Shown here: one piece after another, positions 35,484 to 49,740 of the stretch | Layout of the letters: each line of letters starts with the position of its first letter | Position numbering within the stretch: the stretch's first letter is position 1 | Assembly (NCBI GenBank): GCA_024529925.1 | Contig: JAFEUB010000792.1 | Coordinates: 1 to 64,000 of the forward strand | Reading direction: 5' to 3' | From: Ophthalmolycus amberensis | Lineage: Eukaryota > Chordata > Actinopteri > Perciformes > Zoarcidae | Length of the DNA: 64,000 bases | Translations under genes and position numbers: made by a program | The notes under the pieces: model-generated | The model's input: only the letters and a program-made list of their open reading frames with translations | Told to the model about the DNA's origin: nothing | Database searches by the model: none

Positions 35484-38400
35484 GGGAGAAAAAAAAAGTG
35501 TAAGGTTTGAAATAAATGGCCTTAACACTGATCACATGTTAGTCACATTAGATGACTAAAAGATTAACTGTATATACCCATACAAACTAGGGTTTTTTAT
35601 CTTTTTCTTTGTAACCCTCAGACATGGATTACCAGATCTGATGGCACCTACCCACATTCATCCATCACAGTATTTCAATGTCAGACCACTTTGTATGTCT
35701 ACCTCACATAACTCTTGGTAAGAAAACATAAATCACGTTTTAAATAGAAAGGTTATCCCAATACATTTCAATGCATGTTGAGTAATTCTCCACAGGCATA
35801 TAACCCTGTTAATATGCCAGGCATCGGCGTACTTTCATATTACACATAATAGCTGTCTATTTTTATTTATTTCATTTTTTTTCACGACGACATGTCTAAC
35901 CTTACCAATATATTTGTCACAGTGAGAAGCTTCTGCAGTTCTGCCTTACCTCCCAGAAGTCAGAGCCTTTCCTTATTTGAAACATTCATTAAAACTGCTT
36001 GCATACATAAACATATTGCGGCCTTAAATAATGCAATCCATCATGTTGAACAGAACGTGCATTGCAGTTTTCCTAATATGACTATCATGCAGCTAATTAC
36101 TCTGTTTAATGGGGACTATCATCACTTTTTCCATTACTGCACACTGTTACTTCTGTTGGCAGTGAAGAGGCAAAACGAAATGTAAAGCAGAGTGGAGATT
36201 CGATACATGCAATGATCTTTTCACATTTAACAGAATGGGATCACTTATGATTTGATTGTGGTTTTTTTTTTATAGAAATGAAATTCTACAAAAGCATTTG
36301 GTTACTGTGGGAGTGGAGCAGGCGGATGTTAGACTTTTCGTGCTTTATGTATTCACTTTCACGCTATTTGCAAGTTTTACAAATCAGACAAAAGAATGAA
36401 CTGTGCTTGCTATCACATTTGTCCATGGGCACCTTTTAAGTGGCAAGAGTCTTTACGTGGTGAAAATGTGTTAAGCTTCAGCTTTTTTGGGCCTATCCTA
36501 TTCCTCCAAACCCAGGTAGCAGCATGTTTCCTCAGGCACCTAAAGCTGTGGAGCTCTCCACACACGGGGTGATAAGCAGTATCTGTGCTGCAGCCAAACC
36601 TGCCTGAGCCTCACTGGAGCTGAAACTGAAATGTGAATGCCTTCCTCTACCCTTCTTTCCATCCTACTACCCCCCACCCTTATAATTCGATGCGCTTTTT
36701 CTTCCTCTTTGCCCACACCTTTCCGCACATTTGTCTCAGATTAAAACTGAGAATGTCTGCCTGCTCTGTCATCAAGTCTGGCCGGAGATGTGACAATCTG
36801 AGGTTTGAACATCCTTTTTGTCATGTTCATGCTATGATGCTGAAATCAGGCTGGGTATCCATCCAAATTATGTCTCGTCTGTGCTCACAGTACTTCCACA
36901 TTACAGAACTTCTCATTCATGTGGACAATGGTTGTACTTATAATGCAAAATACAATCCATGGCAAAAGCACAGAAACAACATCACTCAGTATATTTTCTC
37001 AAATTAATTCTGGTAATGGCTACATGCTATTTGAATACGTATCATTGTAAATATTACCAATGATCAGTATGTAACTGTTAATATTATAGTATACTGTTTC
37101 AGAGTATTAGAAACAGCTTTGTAATGTTTTAGCATCTGATAAGCCTTCAAACTATGGATCTACTACTCTAAATCGGACTTTGTGGATAATGATTCATGTC
37201 TCACCAGTAACAAATTACAAAATATAATGATCCAAAAAAGTTTTTATAATAGGTCAAAACTATATTGATGCATGTTTATATGTGCTAATGCACACAATCT
37301 CACCACTGTTACACCTATTACTGTTAGTTTTTATTCATAAATGTTTGTTTCTCATTAAATGAGAATGGTTTTGTCAAATTGTTTCAGATTTACTTTGCAC
37401 TGGATTTGATTTATTATCATCAATGGCCTACAGACAATTACATAACTCTATCAATATTATATAATTATTATTATTAAAAGCTGTTGTTAATTTGCTGTTT
37501 TATATCATTTTACAATCCCTAATACTCTCTTAAATTTAGCAATACTGATAACTGTCCGATCATTAAAATAACAAAACTAAATACAAATAATGAATAATTA
37601 TTGATTGAATAATTACTTAGACCATCACAGCACTCTTATATCTTATTATCATAATCCCCAAAAATGTAAGAACAGCGTCTGAAAAACTGACAATACTATG
37701 GAAAAAAACTACACTCTACAAAATAAAATGAAATTGCAGGAATTGTTTTACACTATTTCAGCATTGCCTGATTAAATCTGTTGCCCAGTATTTATTGAGA
37801 GAGGTCTTCATTAGTTCAATGTTGTTCATGTTGCAATGTTTCCTTCTGACATCATATTCACAATTCACAAACCAGTGCATGAAATGTGGCTACTGTCCTC
37901 ATTTTTCTGATTTATCTACCAGATCTGCCCACAGTGTCAAGATGTCAGACTCGCACTCTGATTATAGATTACCCTTTTGTAACATGCTTGAATAAACCTT
38001 GTCTCCTTGTCTTCTCTTCATTTTCATGCAGCGGCAATGCCACTTTTTTTGTGCTAGTCCAGGCAACATGAAGGGCGCCTTTGCTGTGAATGAATATGGT
38101 GGACCATTAAAAGGTTACAGTCATCAATTATGGTTAAGAGAAGGATGGTACAAGGGAGGATGGAGTCTGAAATTCAGTTTTAAAGGGAAAGACTGTACAG
38201 CAGATGTCGAGGATTTAGGTCATCCCAGATTAAGATAAATGGTTGCCTCAGAGAGCCGAATCAGTTCCTCAGTCCCAGCCAAAATGCCATTAGAACATCT
38301 GAGCACACACATCCCCCGTACACACATGTACACACTCAGGGCCGGTAGTCAACAAACATGTTTTGCAGTCATCATGTTGAGATTAATCTCTTAATTTTGT

Positions 38401-41400
38401 CTAGCCGTCATGAAGAAACCAGAGTTGTGTGTTTCTTTAAGTCTCTCTCTCCGCAAAGGTTACTGAAATGTCTTAGCGGCTTGGCGCCTCACTCGGAGGA
38501 ATTAGAGTTAGATGTTTCCATATTTAACCCATGCTCCATTTCCAACATAATCGGTATTTTATTGTACTGATTAACGAGTAATCACTTAATCATGTATTAC
38601 TAATAAGCCTCTTAGTTTACTGTCATGTGTACGATGGTGCGTGAGTCTTTGGGGAGATGTCAGAGGGAAATTTCCAAAGGTTTTAGAGGCTACGCTGTAC
38701 AGTTACAGAACTGACCCTCTGAAAAACCAAAGGACTCTCAACAAAGCCCTCCGAGACCCATTAAAAGCATGCAAACATGGATCACTCTCTACGGTATTTT
38801 TGCTGGAGCACAGCGGATGAAGGTCAGCGGATCAAAGTCTTTTGGCTGACATGCCTTGGTGCCTGATGAGCCCTCTTGGGTTTCATTGATTAGCCAATGA
38901 GAGGCTGGGGCAACGACATTGAACAGATGGAAACAAAGTGACTTGTCTTGCCTCAGATGTAGAAAACTTATTTTCCCCTCAGCTGTCCCATGAGACATGA
39001 ACGATCTTAGATTCCCTTCGGCAGCAATACTTAATCTGACTTTTGAATACCGTCAGTGATCCTCACATTCTTAAATGCGGCGACGAGACCTCTGATACAC
39101 ACAGACACACACCATACTGCACATGCGTACTACATATATACACCATCAGCTGCAAAATAGTGTGTGAAACAGGTCTTCAAACAACTGCTCAAAAATCACA
39201 TAAACTGTGATTACAAAAGACATCTTGTATGACATCATGCTCTATTAGCTGAATGTGTGCCTTTTGAAGTATTACACTATTACACTTACACTGCTCTCAC
39301 CCAAATAGAATATGTTTGATTGAATAGGGACAAATATGACCCCTTTCATAATCCCACAAGTGATTTTAATTAAGTCATTAATTAGGGAGATATACTCCAG
39401 AGGTACGGCTGGGAGTGGATTTCTGATAATTGTGGATGAAATTAGTGAGTTTTTTTGTGTGTGACAAAGAAGGTGAAAAGATTTGAGTGTAGCTTTGGTT
39501 TATTGCTAAATGGAATTCTTTCTTTAGGGCAGAGGGCATTGGCTACCTCTAATGATATGTATTTTAAATACTAAAGCTAACCAAGTATTAAAAAGACTTG
39601 TGTTGAAGTGTGTTGCATATTCGCCCACTGTCTCCCATCAATGAATTTGTTTGGCAAAACAGGGGCGTGACATTTTACTTGCTCATGTTCTCACACGCTT
39701 TCATGATCATGTGAACAGTAGTTGTACCATTTTTTTGCTGTTGTAATCAACTTGTTTTGGTCAAAAATAATTGCTTATGAAAAAAGATAATCCCTGTGTA
39801 ATATATATTTGGATTTAGGAAGCTGTAAATGTTTGATCTGGTATAGAAATGTCCTTATTGTAAATATTTAACCATGTGTGAGGGGCTACCGGTTTAAAGC
39901 GGCTGCATTGGCCCTGGTGGAGTCAGTCATGGCCGGCATAGTAAATCACATCATCATACTATTCTCAGAATATGCTAGTGTTTTATTTTTATTTTTCAGG
40001 GGTTTGAAATGAAACCCCTCTAGAACCCTAGAACAGAAAGACTGAATGAAATACCACATTAATTTCAGCATTATTTCACACTTGTTTACTTTGATTCTGT
40101 ATCTGGAGGCTGGGTTTTACAATGTCTAAGAATGTGAATGTGTTGACAATATCCAATAACACGAGTTGAGGTTATGACCTGTATGGACACCGTATGGATA
40201 CTACATGAAAGGATCATTTGTCCATTTGGAAAATGTTAGGATTGGATGAAAATGTTTTTGCTTTTGAATAAGAGCCATTAGTATTTTGATTCTTTGTTCT
40301 CCAAAGTACTATATATTGTATTTTGTAAATTAATCCATGAAACACTCCTTACTGTCTCCTGTGGTTTGTGGTGTCTCCTGTTCTAATTAGAATAGAAAAG
40401 TTTTACTTGAAACCCATCAGTGTTTTGTGCATTCGTTTACGTGTTTGAGAGCTTACTGGTAATTTCCAGGACAAACATTTCTACACATTCAACCATATTG
40501 GAAGATAACCTATTACTGATGTACGGTGACAGAGTGTGTTTTGTCCATGTCTGAGCATGTTTAGATGAACGGCAATCTGACATAAATCCCTAGCAAAGTA
40601 GGTAACACGCCGTCGAATCTTGTTGGTGCCTGTAATTCCAATGAGGTATGTATGCCTTGAAATTGGTGAACAATAATGAAGAAAACACACCTTGTTAAAA
40701 TTCTGTATGCCAGCATTTATTCAAGTCTTGCCAAATTTAGAGAAAAAATGTCTGCATTGTGTTCATACCAGGGGACAGAAAGACACAGTGGATGGGATGA
40801 GAGAAACAAGGAGGCATGAAAAGACTTGTGGAAGTGGGGAGAGAAAGCGAATGGGTGGAAACATTGTAACAGAACGGCATGTTAATGACTGCGTGTTCCC
40901 AAGACTGCTGGCTTCTGCACTGAAACATGAAAATAAGCACTAGCTTTGACATCTGGGAATCACTGTTCTCAGAATGTATAATCCTCGAGTGAGATTAGCA
41001 TGAAGGAATGGATGCAAAACATTTTCACTGCCGTGTGTGTGTGCGCCTGTACAATGCAATGTGGGGCCACGTTCTCATCAACGTTGGTCAAAACGAGGCC
41101 CTTGGGCATTGTTTGAGATTCATAATGAGGAGGAAGAACTGCACATCACTAGAGACTCAAGCCTGTCCTCAAAGTTACCCATGCTATTTAACTGGTTTAT
41201 GCATATTTTTAGCTCTAAAATGACATCTGGAAAATTCTTAGACATTTCTGCTGCTATACAAAGAAAGAGGCAGTATTTGTTTACTAAAAAAAGGAGAGAT
41301 GCTAAAAATGATGAGGAAACAGAGGTTTAAGAAATGGCTAAAACTTTTCAAAGGGATTGTAAAACTCATGCCGAGTGGGGATAGGAATGCAGGGAAGGTA

Positions 41401-41565
41401 GGTATTTCAATGTCAACTATATAATCTCATATTGGACAATGCTCAAATTTTTTGGGGGAATTCTCAAAATGAAATGGAGGTTAGCAGGTTTGGATCGTGA
41501 TTGTAATTCATCTGAAGACAATACTTTAAGGAAAAAAGTAAGACAGATGCAAATTTGAATCGTCT
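34004..41565. other. Long non-coding stretch
   Basis: About 7.5 kb with no gene or named repeat. It contains a (TA)n tract at 35443-35481. Segments near 38340-38660 and 39330-39460 have mixed composition with TAATTA and TTAATTA words, and could be conserved regulatory DNA, but this cannot be shown from one sequence. Open frames (36633-37007, 35892-36185 and others) have no family signature. Confidence 0.45.
35443..35481. repeat. (TA)n microsatellite
   Basis: About 19 uninterrupted AT units. Confidence 0.95.
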
Positions 41566-41660
41566 ATAACCACTCAAATCTCATAAAATCCATTTTTGGT
41601 AATAAAGCTGTGTTAAGCGATTTGTTTTGCTGCCCTTTGGGGCCACAATAATTCCTCAAT

Positions 41661-41959
41661 AGGCTGTGTTGCCAGATTTGAGTGGTTGTAAATATTTGGG
41701 CAACTTTGTTGTCAATTATTTGGTTGGTTTCCTCCCTCCTCTCCTCGGATTTGTTTGATTGAGATTGCCTGATAACTGATGACTGTCAAAATGTATGTAA
41801 TTTCTGTTTATTACCAGTATAGGTAAGCATTTACTCTCCATTTTTTCTGTTCAAATTAATATTTGGTCATAGATATACGACTCACTACTTTTGTTGATTG
41901 GGGGCGGATTCCGGCTCTTATCAGGCTACTTTTTGTCAGTCGAATCTGGCAACACTGCA
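41661..41959. mobile_element. Possible non-autonomous DNA element
   Basis: GTGTTGCCAGATT at 41666-41678 is exactly inverted at 41943-41955 (AATCTGGCAACAC), and similarity extends a few bases inward with mismatches. The enclosed 265 bp has no open frame of note. A second perfect 14-bp inverted pair, AACCACTCAAATCT (41568-41581) and its complement (41674-41687), overlaps the left end. 'GTTGCCAGATT' ends occur in fish DNA transposon remnants. No target duplication is evident, so the element call is tentative. Confidence 0.4.
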
Positions 41960-44448
41960 GGCCACCTGACAACCTTCAAGATCTATTCTCCTTGAGCCCG
42001 GTTTTTGTCACCGGCAACTTGACACTCAAATTTTCTGTGCATGTAGCCTGCAGTTTCAGGGCTTAAAGTTGGTGCAATTTGCTAATTAATTGAATTAAAG
42101 TGAATGCAAAAGCATATTGCCAAACATCGAAAAACTGTTAAACAGTGCGGACAAATATATATTCTTAACAGAAAAGTGTTGAATTACATATCCACAACAA
42201 AATGACGAGCCTTCTCGCTATACTGACAGATTAAAAATAACTCCGTACAATGCACTGCACAGATTTTCAGTCAAGCGGATGGAGTACATGGATGCTGAGA
42301 CCAAACTGCTAACTTGTAGTGCAAGAGAAAATAATGAATGGAATGTGGAAGACGCTGAAGAGGATGTGAGGAATAATCAGCCTCTCTCTCATAATCTTTG
42401 CAACAGAAACTTCAATATGGCATGAGGGTCAATTTAATGAGCAGTGGCACTAACTCGCAGCTTGCCAGAAGCCTCCTTAAAACTAGCATAGTTGTTCCTG
42501 CCACATTGGGATGGCAGAGGTGGAAGAAATAGATTTCTCCCTCACTATTACTGTCCATGAAATCAAGGAACTGCCAAGCAGGTAATGTCTCCTGGTGTGC
42601 ATTCAAACTTTTGTCATCGGTCAACCTCAGGAGGGACAGAGCTCCCACGCTTCTCCCCAGTGTTTTATGACAGTGCTATGACAAAGGTTATTTTCTCAAA
42701 ATAGATGGATCATGAGTGGAAGCATACAAACACTATCCATCACATTTTTCCATCAAATGGCCATACTATAGTTATAAAGCTATAGAATACAGAAAACCGC
42801 AATATCATACATGGTATCTCAAGCACAAATTATAATGTGATGAATGCCATTGAAATGACAATAACATTTAAAGAAATAATTGTCAGTGCTTGCTAGCAGT
42901 CGTGTGGCCTGTGTTTGACGACTCGGCGAGTCTATTGTGCCATGAGTTCCTGAAAATATTTTTGCAGTTGAAAAGGGGCAAAACCACAAGCAAAAACAAA
43001 ATTATTATAAGAGAGTGTATGGATTATAATAATTATATCACAAAACATTTACTTAAGTATGCACATCAACAATAAGCATTTCTTTAGTCGCTTCATTTGA
43101 CGATGGAAGCTTCCTGAACCTCACTGCTCCTCACATTTTAAACAGACTGGAATCATCACGGTGACCGCAGACCTCAATTGATTTGCAGGTCACATAACAG
43201 AGAACAGTAGATGAGGAGGCGTAAAGTAATTATAAAATAAAATAAAAACCTACTTGTGCCACCTGAAATACCCTGGCTGACTGGTTACTGGAGTGGTTTT
43301 AATTAGCTGATAGTTTCTAGCTGACATAAGTGACTATGCTTTATATTTGCTACTCAGTCAAGCCTACCCAACACTCATGCTAATTATTTAGACTGGAATG
43401 TTTGAGGCTTTTTTTACTTTGAGCAATTATTCATCACGTCACCTGCTCACAAAAAGTGTTGACTTTTATATAACTTGTGAAGAAAAGAGTTGACAATTGA
43501 GCCCCATGCAAAAGAAAGAAAACAGATGGTTTGCAGATTATTGTGTTAGTATGTGCAATAGCTCCGCCGCCTTCTTTTACAACATCACAGCTGGTTGTTT
43601 GACATGCTCTGCTACGTATTGCTGTCTTGGCTCAAGATTGGGATTGGTGTCACAATGTTGGAAGCTGTTTTGTGACAGGATCCTGGGTTTGGGACACTTG
43701 CCCAAGTTCCTTCATCGTGTTTTCGTATTCTTCTGGATCCATATTCAGATACATTGTTGTTAAGGCTATACATACTACTTTTCAGTTGTCACGCAAGAGT
43801 TCATAATGAGTTCTCTTATATGTTCTGGGTTTTCTTTTGCTCACGTGTACTCTGGTTGTCTTCCCATGTTTTTTTACTCTGTATGTATGTTTTATTTCAA
43901 GGGGGCATGTGATCTAAGACTGAGAAAAGTATAGCTGGTTCAGGTAAATACATGGTTTCTTTGAATAAATCAAGAGGGTCATGAGAAACGACTGAATTAT
44001 ATCAAGGCATCGTGAATGATCACACTGGAGTGCTTTAAGCAATTTCATATTGAATGTAAATGCATGTGTTCAATCCAATATTTTCTTCACATTATGCTTT
44101 TTTCAGGAGAATAAGAAACCATTTGTGAAGCTGTACAGGTGTGAAAACATATGTCAGTTAAGGAGAGAATGGCACATGTCATATTGTGTGGTGGGCACAC
44201 AGTCCGTTAGTGCAATTATTCTTCAAGCTATATCTGTGAATCCTTTCAATTGTTCACAAAATATCTCTGTGGTGCATCTCCACTGTAAGAGTCAAATCAT
44301 TTCAGTGATACCAGTGGCCAAGGGAAATATATGGCCCAGTCTAAACTATCAAACACAATTAAGAAGTGTGTGTAACGTCCCTGATGGAGCCATGCTGTGC
44401 TCATGTCTCTGCCACTGGTTATCTTACACCAAAGGTTCCCTCAATGAC

Positions 44449-44451
<3 letters not shown>
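41960..44451. other. Non-coding, nothing recognised
   Basis: No repeat family or exon recognised. The 150-codon frame beginning at 44050 ends inside the CT microsatellite and has no domain. Confidence 0.5.

Positions 44452-44500
<49 letters not shown>
44452..44500. repeat. (CT)n microsatellite
   Basis: About 24 CT units with one G interruption at 44480. Confidence 0.95.
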
Positions 44501-46023
44501 AACTGTGGCTGCCGGGCCTAAAAATACCGGCCCCATGACAATGTTCTGTGACGCGTCTTTCTGCCAGCTACCTCATCCATTTGAGCCTACTTTTCTGGCT
44601 CCTCTTTGCCAGCCCCATTTATTTCTCCTTGAGCTATGTCAAACTAACCTGGCTTTGCCAAAACCTAATATGACACTTAGGACACTTGCGTCCCCACTCA
44701 AAGTCACCACGTCAGAGTCACAGTCAATACGGCTTTAATCTAGGGACTGAAGTGGATCAAACTAATTTGTCTTAATTTTCCCGCTTAAAGTTCTCTTCAT
44801 TTCGTTTTAACATCTTTGCAGTCAGGATATTAGAGACATGAATATTTTAAAAGTGAAGTTGAGCACTCAAACAGCAGGCTGGGAAATGGAGACAATTTCC
44901 TCTGAAACAAATGTCATTGGCAGAGTATCCCTGTCTTGTTACGGTGTCAGGATTCACAACACAAGTAATTTCCTGGATCGACAAATAGCATTGATTTGAG
45001 TTGCATTGAAGTCACCATTCAATTGCATTTCTTACAGAATGCAATCAGGTATCACTCGCAATATTGATTGAAAAGAAGTCCTGGTTTGGATGAAAGAAGC
45101 AGGCACTTGTGTCTAAATCCACTGGGTGTATTTCTTCTTCTCTGCAATGTATTGTGCCTTGACAGAGGCTTTCATGAGATGTGTCAAGAACTCATTAGTG
45201 CAAAATAATACAAAAACTTACTTTTCCGTCTTAAATCATTTACTGTTGCTTGTGATGCACATCCATTGCTTTAATGCAGCATTGTGGATAGTGAAGCTTT
45301 TAATGTCATTATATACCTCTGGGCAGCCACTCATCACTTGGTCTTCTTAAAGAATTGGACCATGCATGTTTGCAACGTTGAGATGAGGTTATTTTTCTTA
45401 CATCTGTGGATTGAAGGGATTTTGTTGATTGCAAAACGCTGGAATATATTTTTCATTAAAAACAATCTTACGCATGCATCCATTAATATTTATTCCAGAT
45501 TCTGAGAAGCCGCTGTTGTGCAACTAAACATAAATGTTGTGTGCATGTGTGGATGGGTGGTGGTGGTTTTGGTGGTACCTGTTTGTGTGTAGGAGGGTGG
45601 GGGTGTGAGAGGAACAATGGTAGTCTTCAGAGGGCTTCTTAATGAGCCACGGTAATCAATGCCAAAGGAGATGGCTTTGATCGATGCCTTTGAGAAAACA
45701 ATGTGTCGTGATGACCTCTGTCTGAAGAAACCACAAAGCAAAGACTAAACAAGGAAACTGACCTTCAGCAGCTTGTTGCGAGCATGCAGTTGACCCTTTA
45801 AATCACTATTTGTGCATACACGTGTTGATTTAAGCTTTCCTTGGCGATAGGAAAGGGAGATTGGTGAAGATTTATCTTTCTTTCTGTGTTTACTGATAAA
45901 TGCCCTTGTGGTTTAGCCACACTGATGACAATAGCAAAACATACAACACAAAAATAGTTTAAATGGCAATTCAACCTTTTTTTCAAGGACATATATAGTC
46001 CTCACTTTAGATGAGGTCACACA
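44501..46023. other. Non-coding, nothing recognised
   Basis: Mixed composition. A GGT-rich patch lies near 45555-45580. No gene or repeat family recognised. Confidence 0.45.
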
Positions 46024-46469
46024 AAATACTTTACTAACGACTAGTAACTACCTGAATCAATCATGAATTGCAGTATTAATACACGTTTATAAAGCATATA
46101 TTAACAGTCCCTAACCATTAGTGCATATCTAAATCACTATATATATAAATGCATGAATAATACATCTAAATAAGTTATTAATCATTTACTAACACTTTAT
46201 AAAGGATGTTGTTAATCATCTAAAACTCCTTAATAATTGCTTTGTAATATGTATAATACTTCATTTACAAATGGGGAATCCATCATTTATAAAGTATGAA
46301 AACACAATCACGAAACACAGACGAGCTTATTAATCAAGAATAAAACATTTATAACTGTTATGAATTGTATACTAATTTGTAGGAACAATGCTTTATAAAT
46401 GATGAATTAAGTGTTTACTCATACTTAACTAATGCTTCATTGTGTGTAGTTATTATAAAGTGTTACCCA
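46024..46469. mobile_element. Probable non-autonomous repeat, AACACTTTATAA type
   Basis: The right end reads TTATTATAAAGTGTTACCC, that is GGGTAACACTTTATAATAA on the minus strand. The left end AAATACTTTACTAACGACTA matches it imperfectly (AACACTTTATAATAACTA). The interior is full of ATTTATAAA, TTATTAATCA and CTTTATAAATGATGAATT words repeated in both orientations. This composition is typical of AT-rich MITE-like dispersed repeats in teleosts whose ends read 'GGTAACACTTTA'. No transposase present. Boundaries approximate. Confidence 0.5.
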
Positions 46470-49400
46470 CTCCTCTACAAGCTGTATAAACCTGTTTCAT
46501 TTAAGTAACAAAATGGCAATTGTCTACTGAGCGGTGAATACCCAAAATGCCGGATTTGGTGCCAATTTAATTAAGCAAGGGAAGGTATAGTCTCCTTTGT
46601 TCCTTCATATTTATTTCCCTCCAACAAGGGAATGCAGTTAAATGCCTGCTTCTGTCATGTAAAGACGTTCAAGTGTTTGAGTGAATGATATAATATGCAT
46701 GCATGCAACATCGATACACTGCCTGTGTCTCATTCTCACTCATGCATGGTGATTTTGGCGGATGTGCGGCTGACCTCCCTCAAAGTCTGGCATTATATAA
46801 TGATGTATGACACAAAGTCACCCCATATTTGTCACTGAAGGGAAGCCATTATATTAAAATGCTTGTCATGCTACCCATCTCACAATTATGCAAGTTTAAT
46901 GGGAAGCTAAGCACAAGCGCACAGCGCAACGGCCTGCATGCTGTGTCTAAGAAATTGTTTTCCAGTGAACAATATATGCATAATAGACAGAATCCGACAA
47001 GGAAAACAGGAACATATATAATCACAGGAATTTAGATGAATTTATTTTGAGAGGTTGTACATTGTAGCAGAGCAGTAAAAGCAATTTTTTAAAATAACTC
47101 TGACAAGGTAGGAACTGACAACGTTGTAAATGCTGACTAAATGAAACCATTACACAGCCTATTAAAGATGTCTTTAACGTCTTGTTTCAATGGCAGGGAA
47201 CGTGATTAAGAATGTGGAAATCTCAAACATGATTGCATTTTGAACCATGTATTTAAAGACAGTGAAGCTGGTATGAAGTTTAACTTTACTCAGAGTAACA
47301 CCTTGAGGCTGATTGTATTGTCAATTGTTTATCTCAAACAAGATGGTATCCATTTGATTCGATTACCGGTCCTTTCTACATTGTGGTACACATGTCTACA
47401 GTACATTTGTGATATCTTCTCTCTCAAGAAAATTTGATGGGTTATTATGGGCACGTTTCAATGGCTGTACCAGTGAGTGGGCTATAAAATATACTGTTAG
47501 TCAGAAAAGACGGTTGAGCTAGGGGATACATTGAAACACGATGTGATTCTCTAGTTTTTCAGTCATGACCACACACACCCATAATCTAACCAGAACAGGG
47601 AGTTTTTTAACATCCAATGCTAATGCTTTTAAAATTACTCTCTCAGAGACTAATTTTCCTCCTCACTGTAATTCAGAATGTTGTGCAAATGCATTTTATT
47701 GCCTCGTGTGAAGCAGTTTGACTTGCATCTGTGTCTAATAAATAACTTGCAATGCTTTTCTTTATGGGTTGCCCATACAGTATAAGGGAGTTCAAATACA
47801 TATCGGAGAAAGAAATGCAATGCTGTAATTTGCTTGTGCCATACATGCTTTAATGTCTGTGAGAATTATACATAATATATTTCTATCGAGCAAATGTAAT
47901 GGTCATTTCCCCTTTGATGGAGGGGGAACTTTATGAAATTGGTACTTTTATTTCTTTTTTTATATCTTTAAAATGATGTTACGATTCATATTTGATTTCT
48001 CTTTGGTATTACAGTTATAGATCCCACCACTATTGTGCCTGCTCTCAACACACCCTTGCAGTGCTCCTCTAGCCTCCCCACCTCTCTTTAAGGTTAGGTC
48101 AAGTTAGGTTATCACTAAAAAAAAACAAGAGAACTTTGCAATACGAATAGAGATTAAATATTAAATTATCTTCCACTGCAATTACAATGTCCTAATACAC
48201 AACACATTCTCAAAAATATTCTGCTTGTAAATGACTTCATCACTGAAAAACTGAAAGAAACTTTTGTACTCAAAGTACCCCATTTGTGCCACAGTAATGG
48301 GCTAGAGGGCATTAGTAGGCAACCAAAACGAGAATATCTCGGGCCTCTCCTACAGCTATTCAACACTTAAATGGTTAGTACATTTGTACACTGCACACTC
48401 ATCTATAATTCACATATTACACACCTGTATTCAGAACAATAGTGTGTTGAGGATAATTAGGGCTTCACTTAAACAGGGAAATCGCATTAGATGGAAAATA
48501 ACATGCCTGCTGAGTTGAGCAGCAGGGATGCGTCTCTGTCTTTGTGGATAAAAACGCCTCATTACATGTAAAACATTATTTCCAGTAAACATGATAGTCA
48601 TCTTTGTAATTTCATTTTTAGCCAGACACAAGTATAGCATTGGATTGCATCTGGATGCTGTATGTATCCTTTTTGCAATCAGTCATGTTTACAACATCCC
48701 ACAGAGTTACAAAATATCACAAAGCCCATCAAGTAGCCTCCAAGTTGGAATCAATAGAGTGATTTCCCAGTTGCGCCATTTGGAGATGTGCACACAGGCA
48801 GGTGGCAGGAAACAGACCACAGTGGAGCTTAGGAGAGGTTTTGTGCAGTTGACTACGTGAATTGCAAAGGTGATGAGTGAAAACATTCAATATTGCAAGT
48901 GGGAAACATATTTTTCAGGACTGAGTAAATAATTAAATCTACCGACCTTTATTCACATCCCTTTTGTATGCACATTAAGCTCCTCTGTCAGATAGGATAT
49001 AGTGATATTGTGATGCTTGGCCACTTGGAGTATTACTCAATCAAAATACAAAGCTAGAATCTAGTAATCTATAAAGTAAACAAAGAACAAACCATGAGAA
49101 AGAGGGAACAAAAGGGAAGTGGACAATTTAAAAGTTAAGAGTTAAAGGATTGTAGTTAAGGCTGCTTGTAGGACATTATAATGAACCATATTACCTAGTG
49201 TGGGTGAATCTTTTTCAGGACCTGGAAAAAAATAATACACTCCCTTTCTTCTAATATGATCATTGAGAGAAGACACATTTGAGAAAGCTGCTCAGCATCA
49301 ATGAAAAAAGCTGATATAATTAACACTTGGGCATAGCATGCATAATGTCCATCATATCCATGTTTCCCATGCTCACAAATTTACTGTATGGACATGATAT

Positions 49401-49654
49401 CGAGGACCTATCTAAGATTCGATTGCCGTGTTTTGAAAAAAGTTTGCTCCGGAATGGCTCTCTTATTAAATTTGCATGGGATTGCATTAGATGACATATA
49501 AAGTGAGGGACGGCGGGGTTGCGTTGGCATTTCTTTGTTCTTTAAGGTATGTTAAAGAGTAATATCTACTCATTTGTAGTGGGTTATTGTGTTTGGCCAT
49601 TTAGATGTGGTGGACGTTTTTAAGTTTCAGAGTGGAAAATAGCAACTAGTATCA
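46470..49654. other. Non-coding, nothing recognised
   Basis: No exon-like frame with a recognisable domain and no named repeat family. Confidence 0.5.
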
Positions 49655-49740
49655 AGGGTGTCACGGTTATCTAGATCCACGATTTGATTTTTAATTTTAA
49701 GGTGATGATACAATTTAAACAACTTTTTTCAGTATTGACG
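49655..49740 (+). mobile_element. Possible hAT-like transposon end
   Basis: AAGGGTGTCACGGTTATCTA, then ATCCACGATTTGATTTTTAA and TTTTAAGGTGATGATACAAT. The order '(A)GGGGTGTCACGATT...CGATTCGATTT...TTTAAGGTCACGATTCAAT' is that of a fish hAT-like element end. Old copy, partner end not found. Confidence 0.45.

Noticed and set aside
36633..37007. 124-codon open frame, plus strand.
   Set aside because: No known family words, no supporting neighbours, and length within chance for this amount of sequence.
44050..44502. Longest open frame in the window, 150 codons, plus strand.
   Set aside because: Its last part is Ser-Leu repeats read from the CT microsatellite, and the rest has no domain or recognisable motif.
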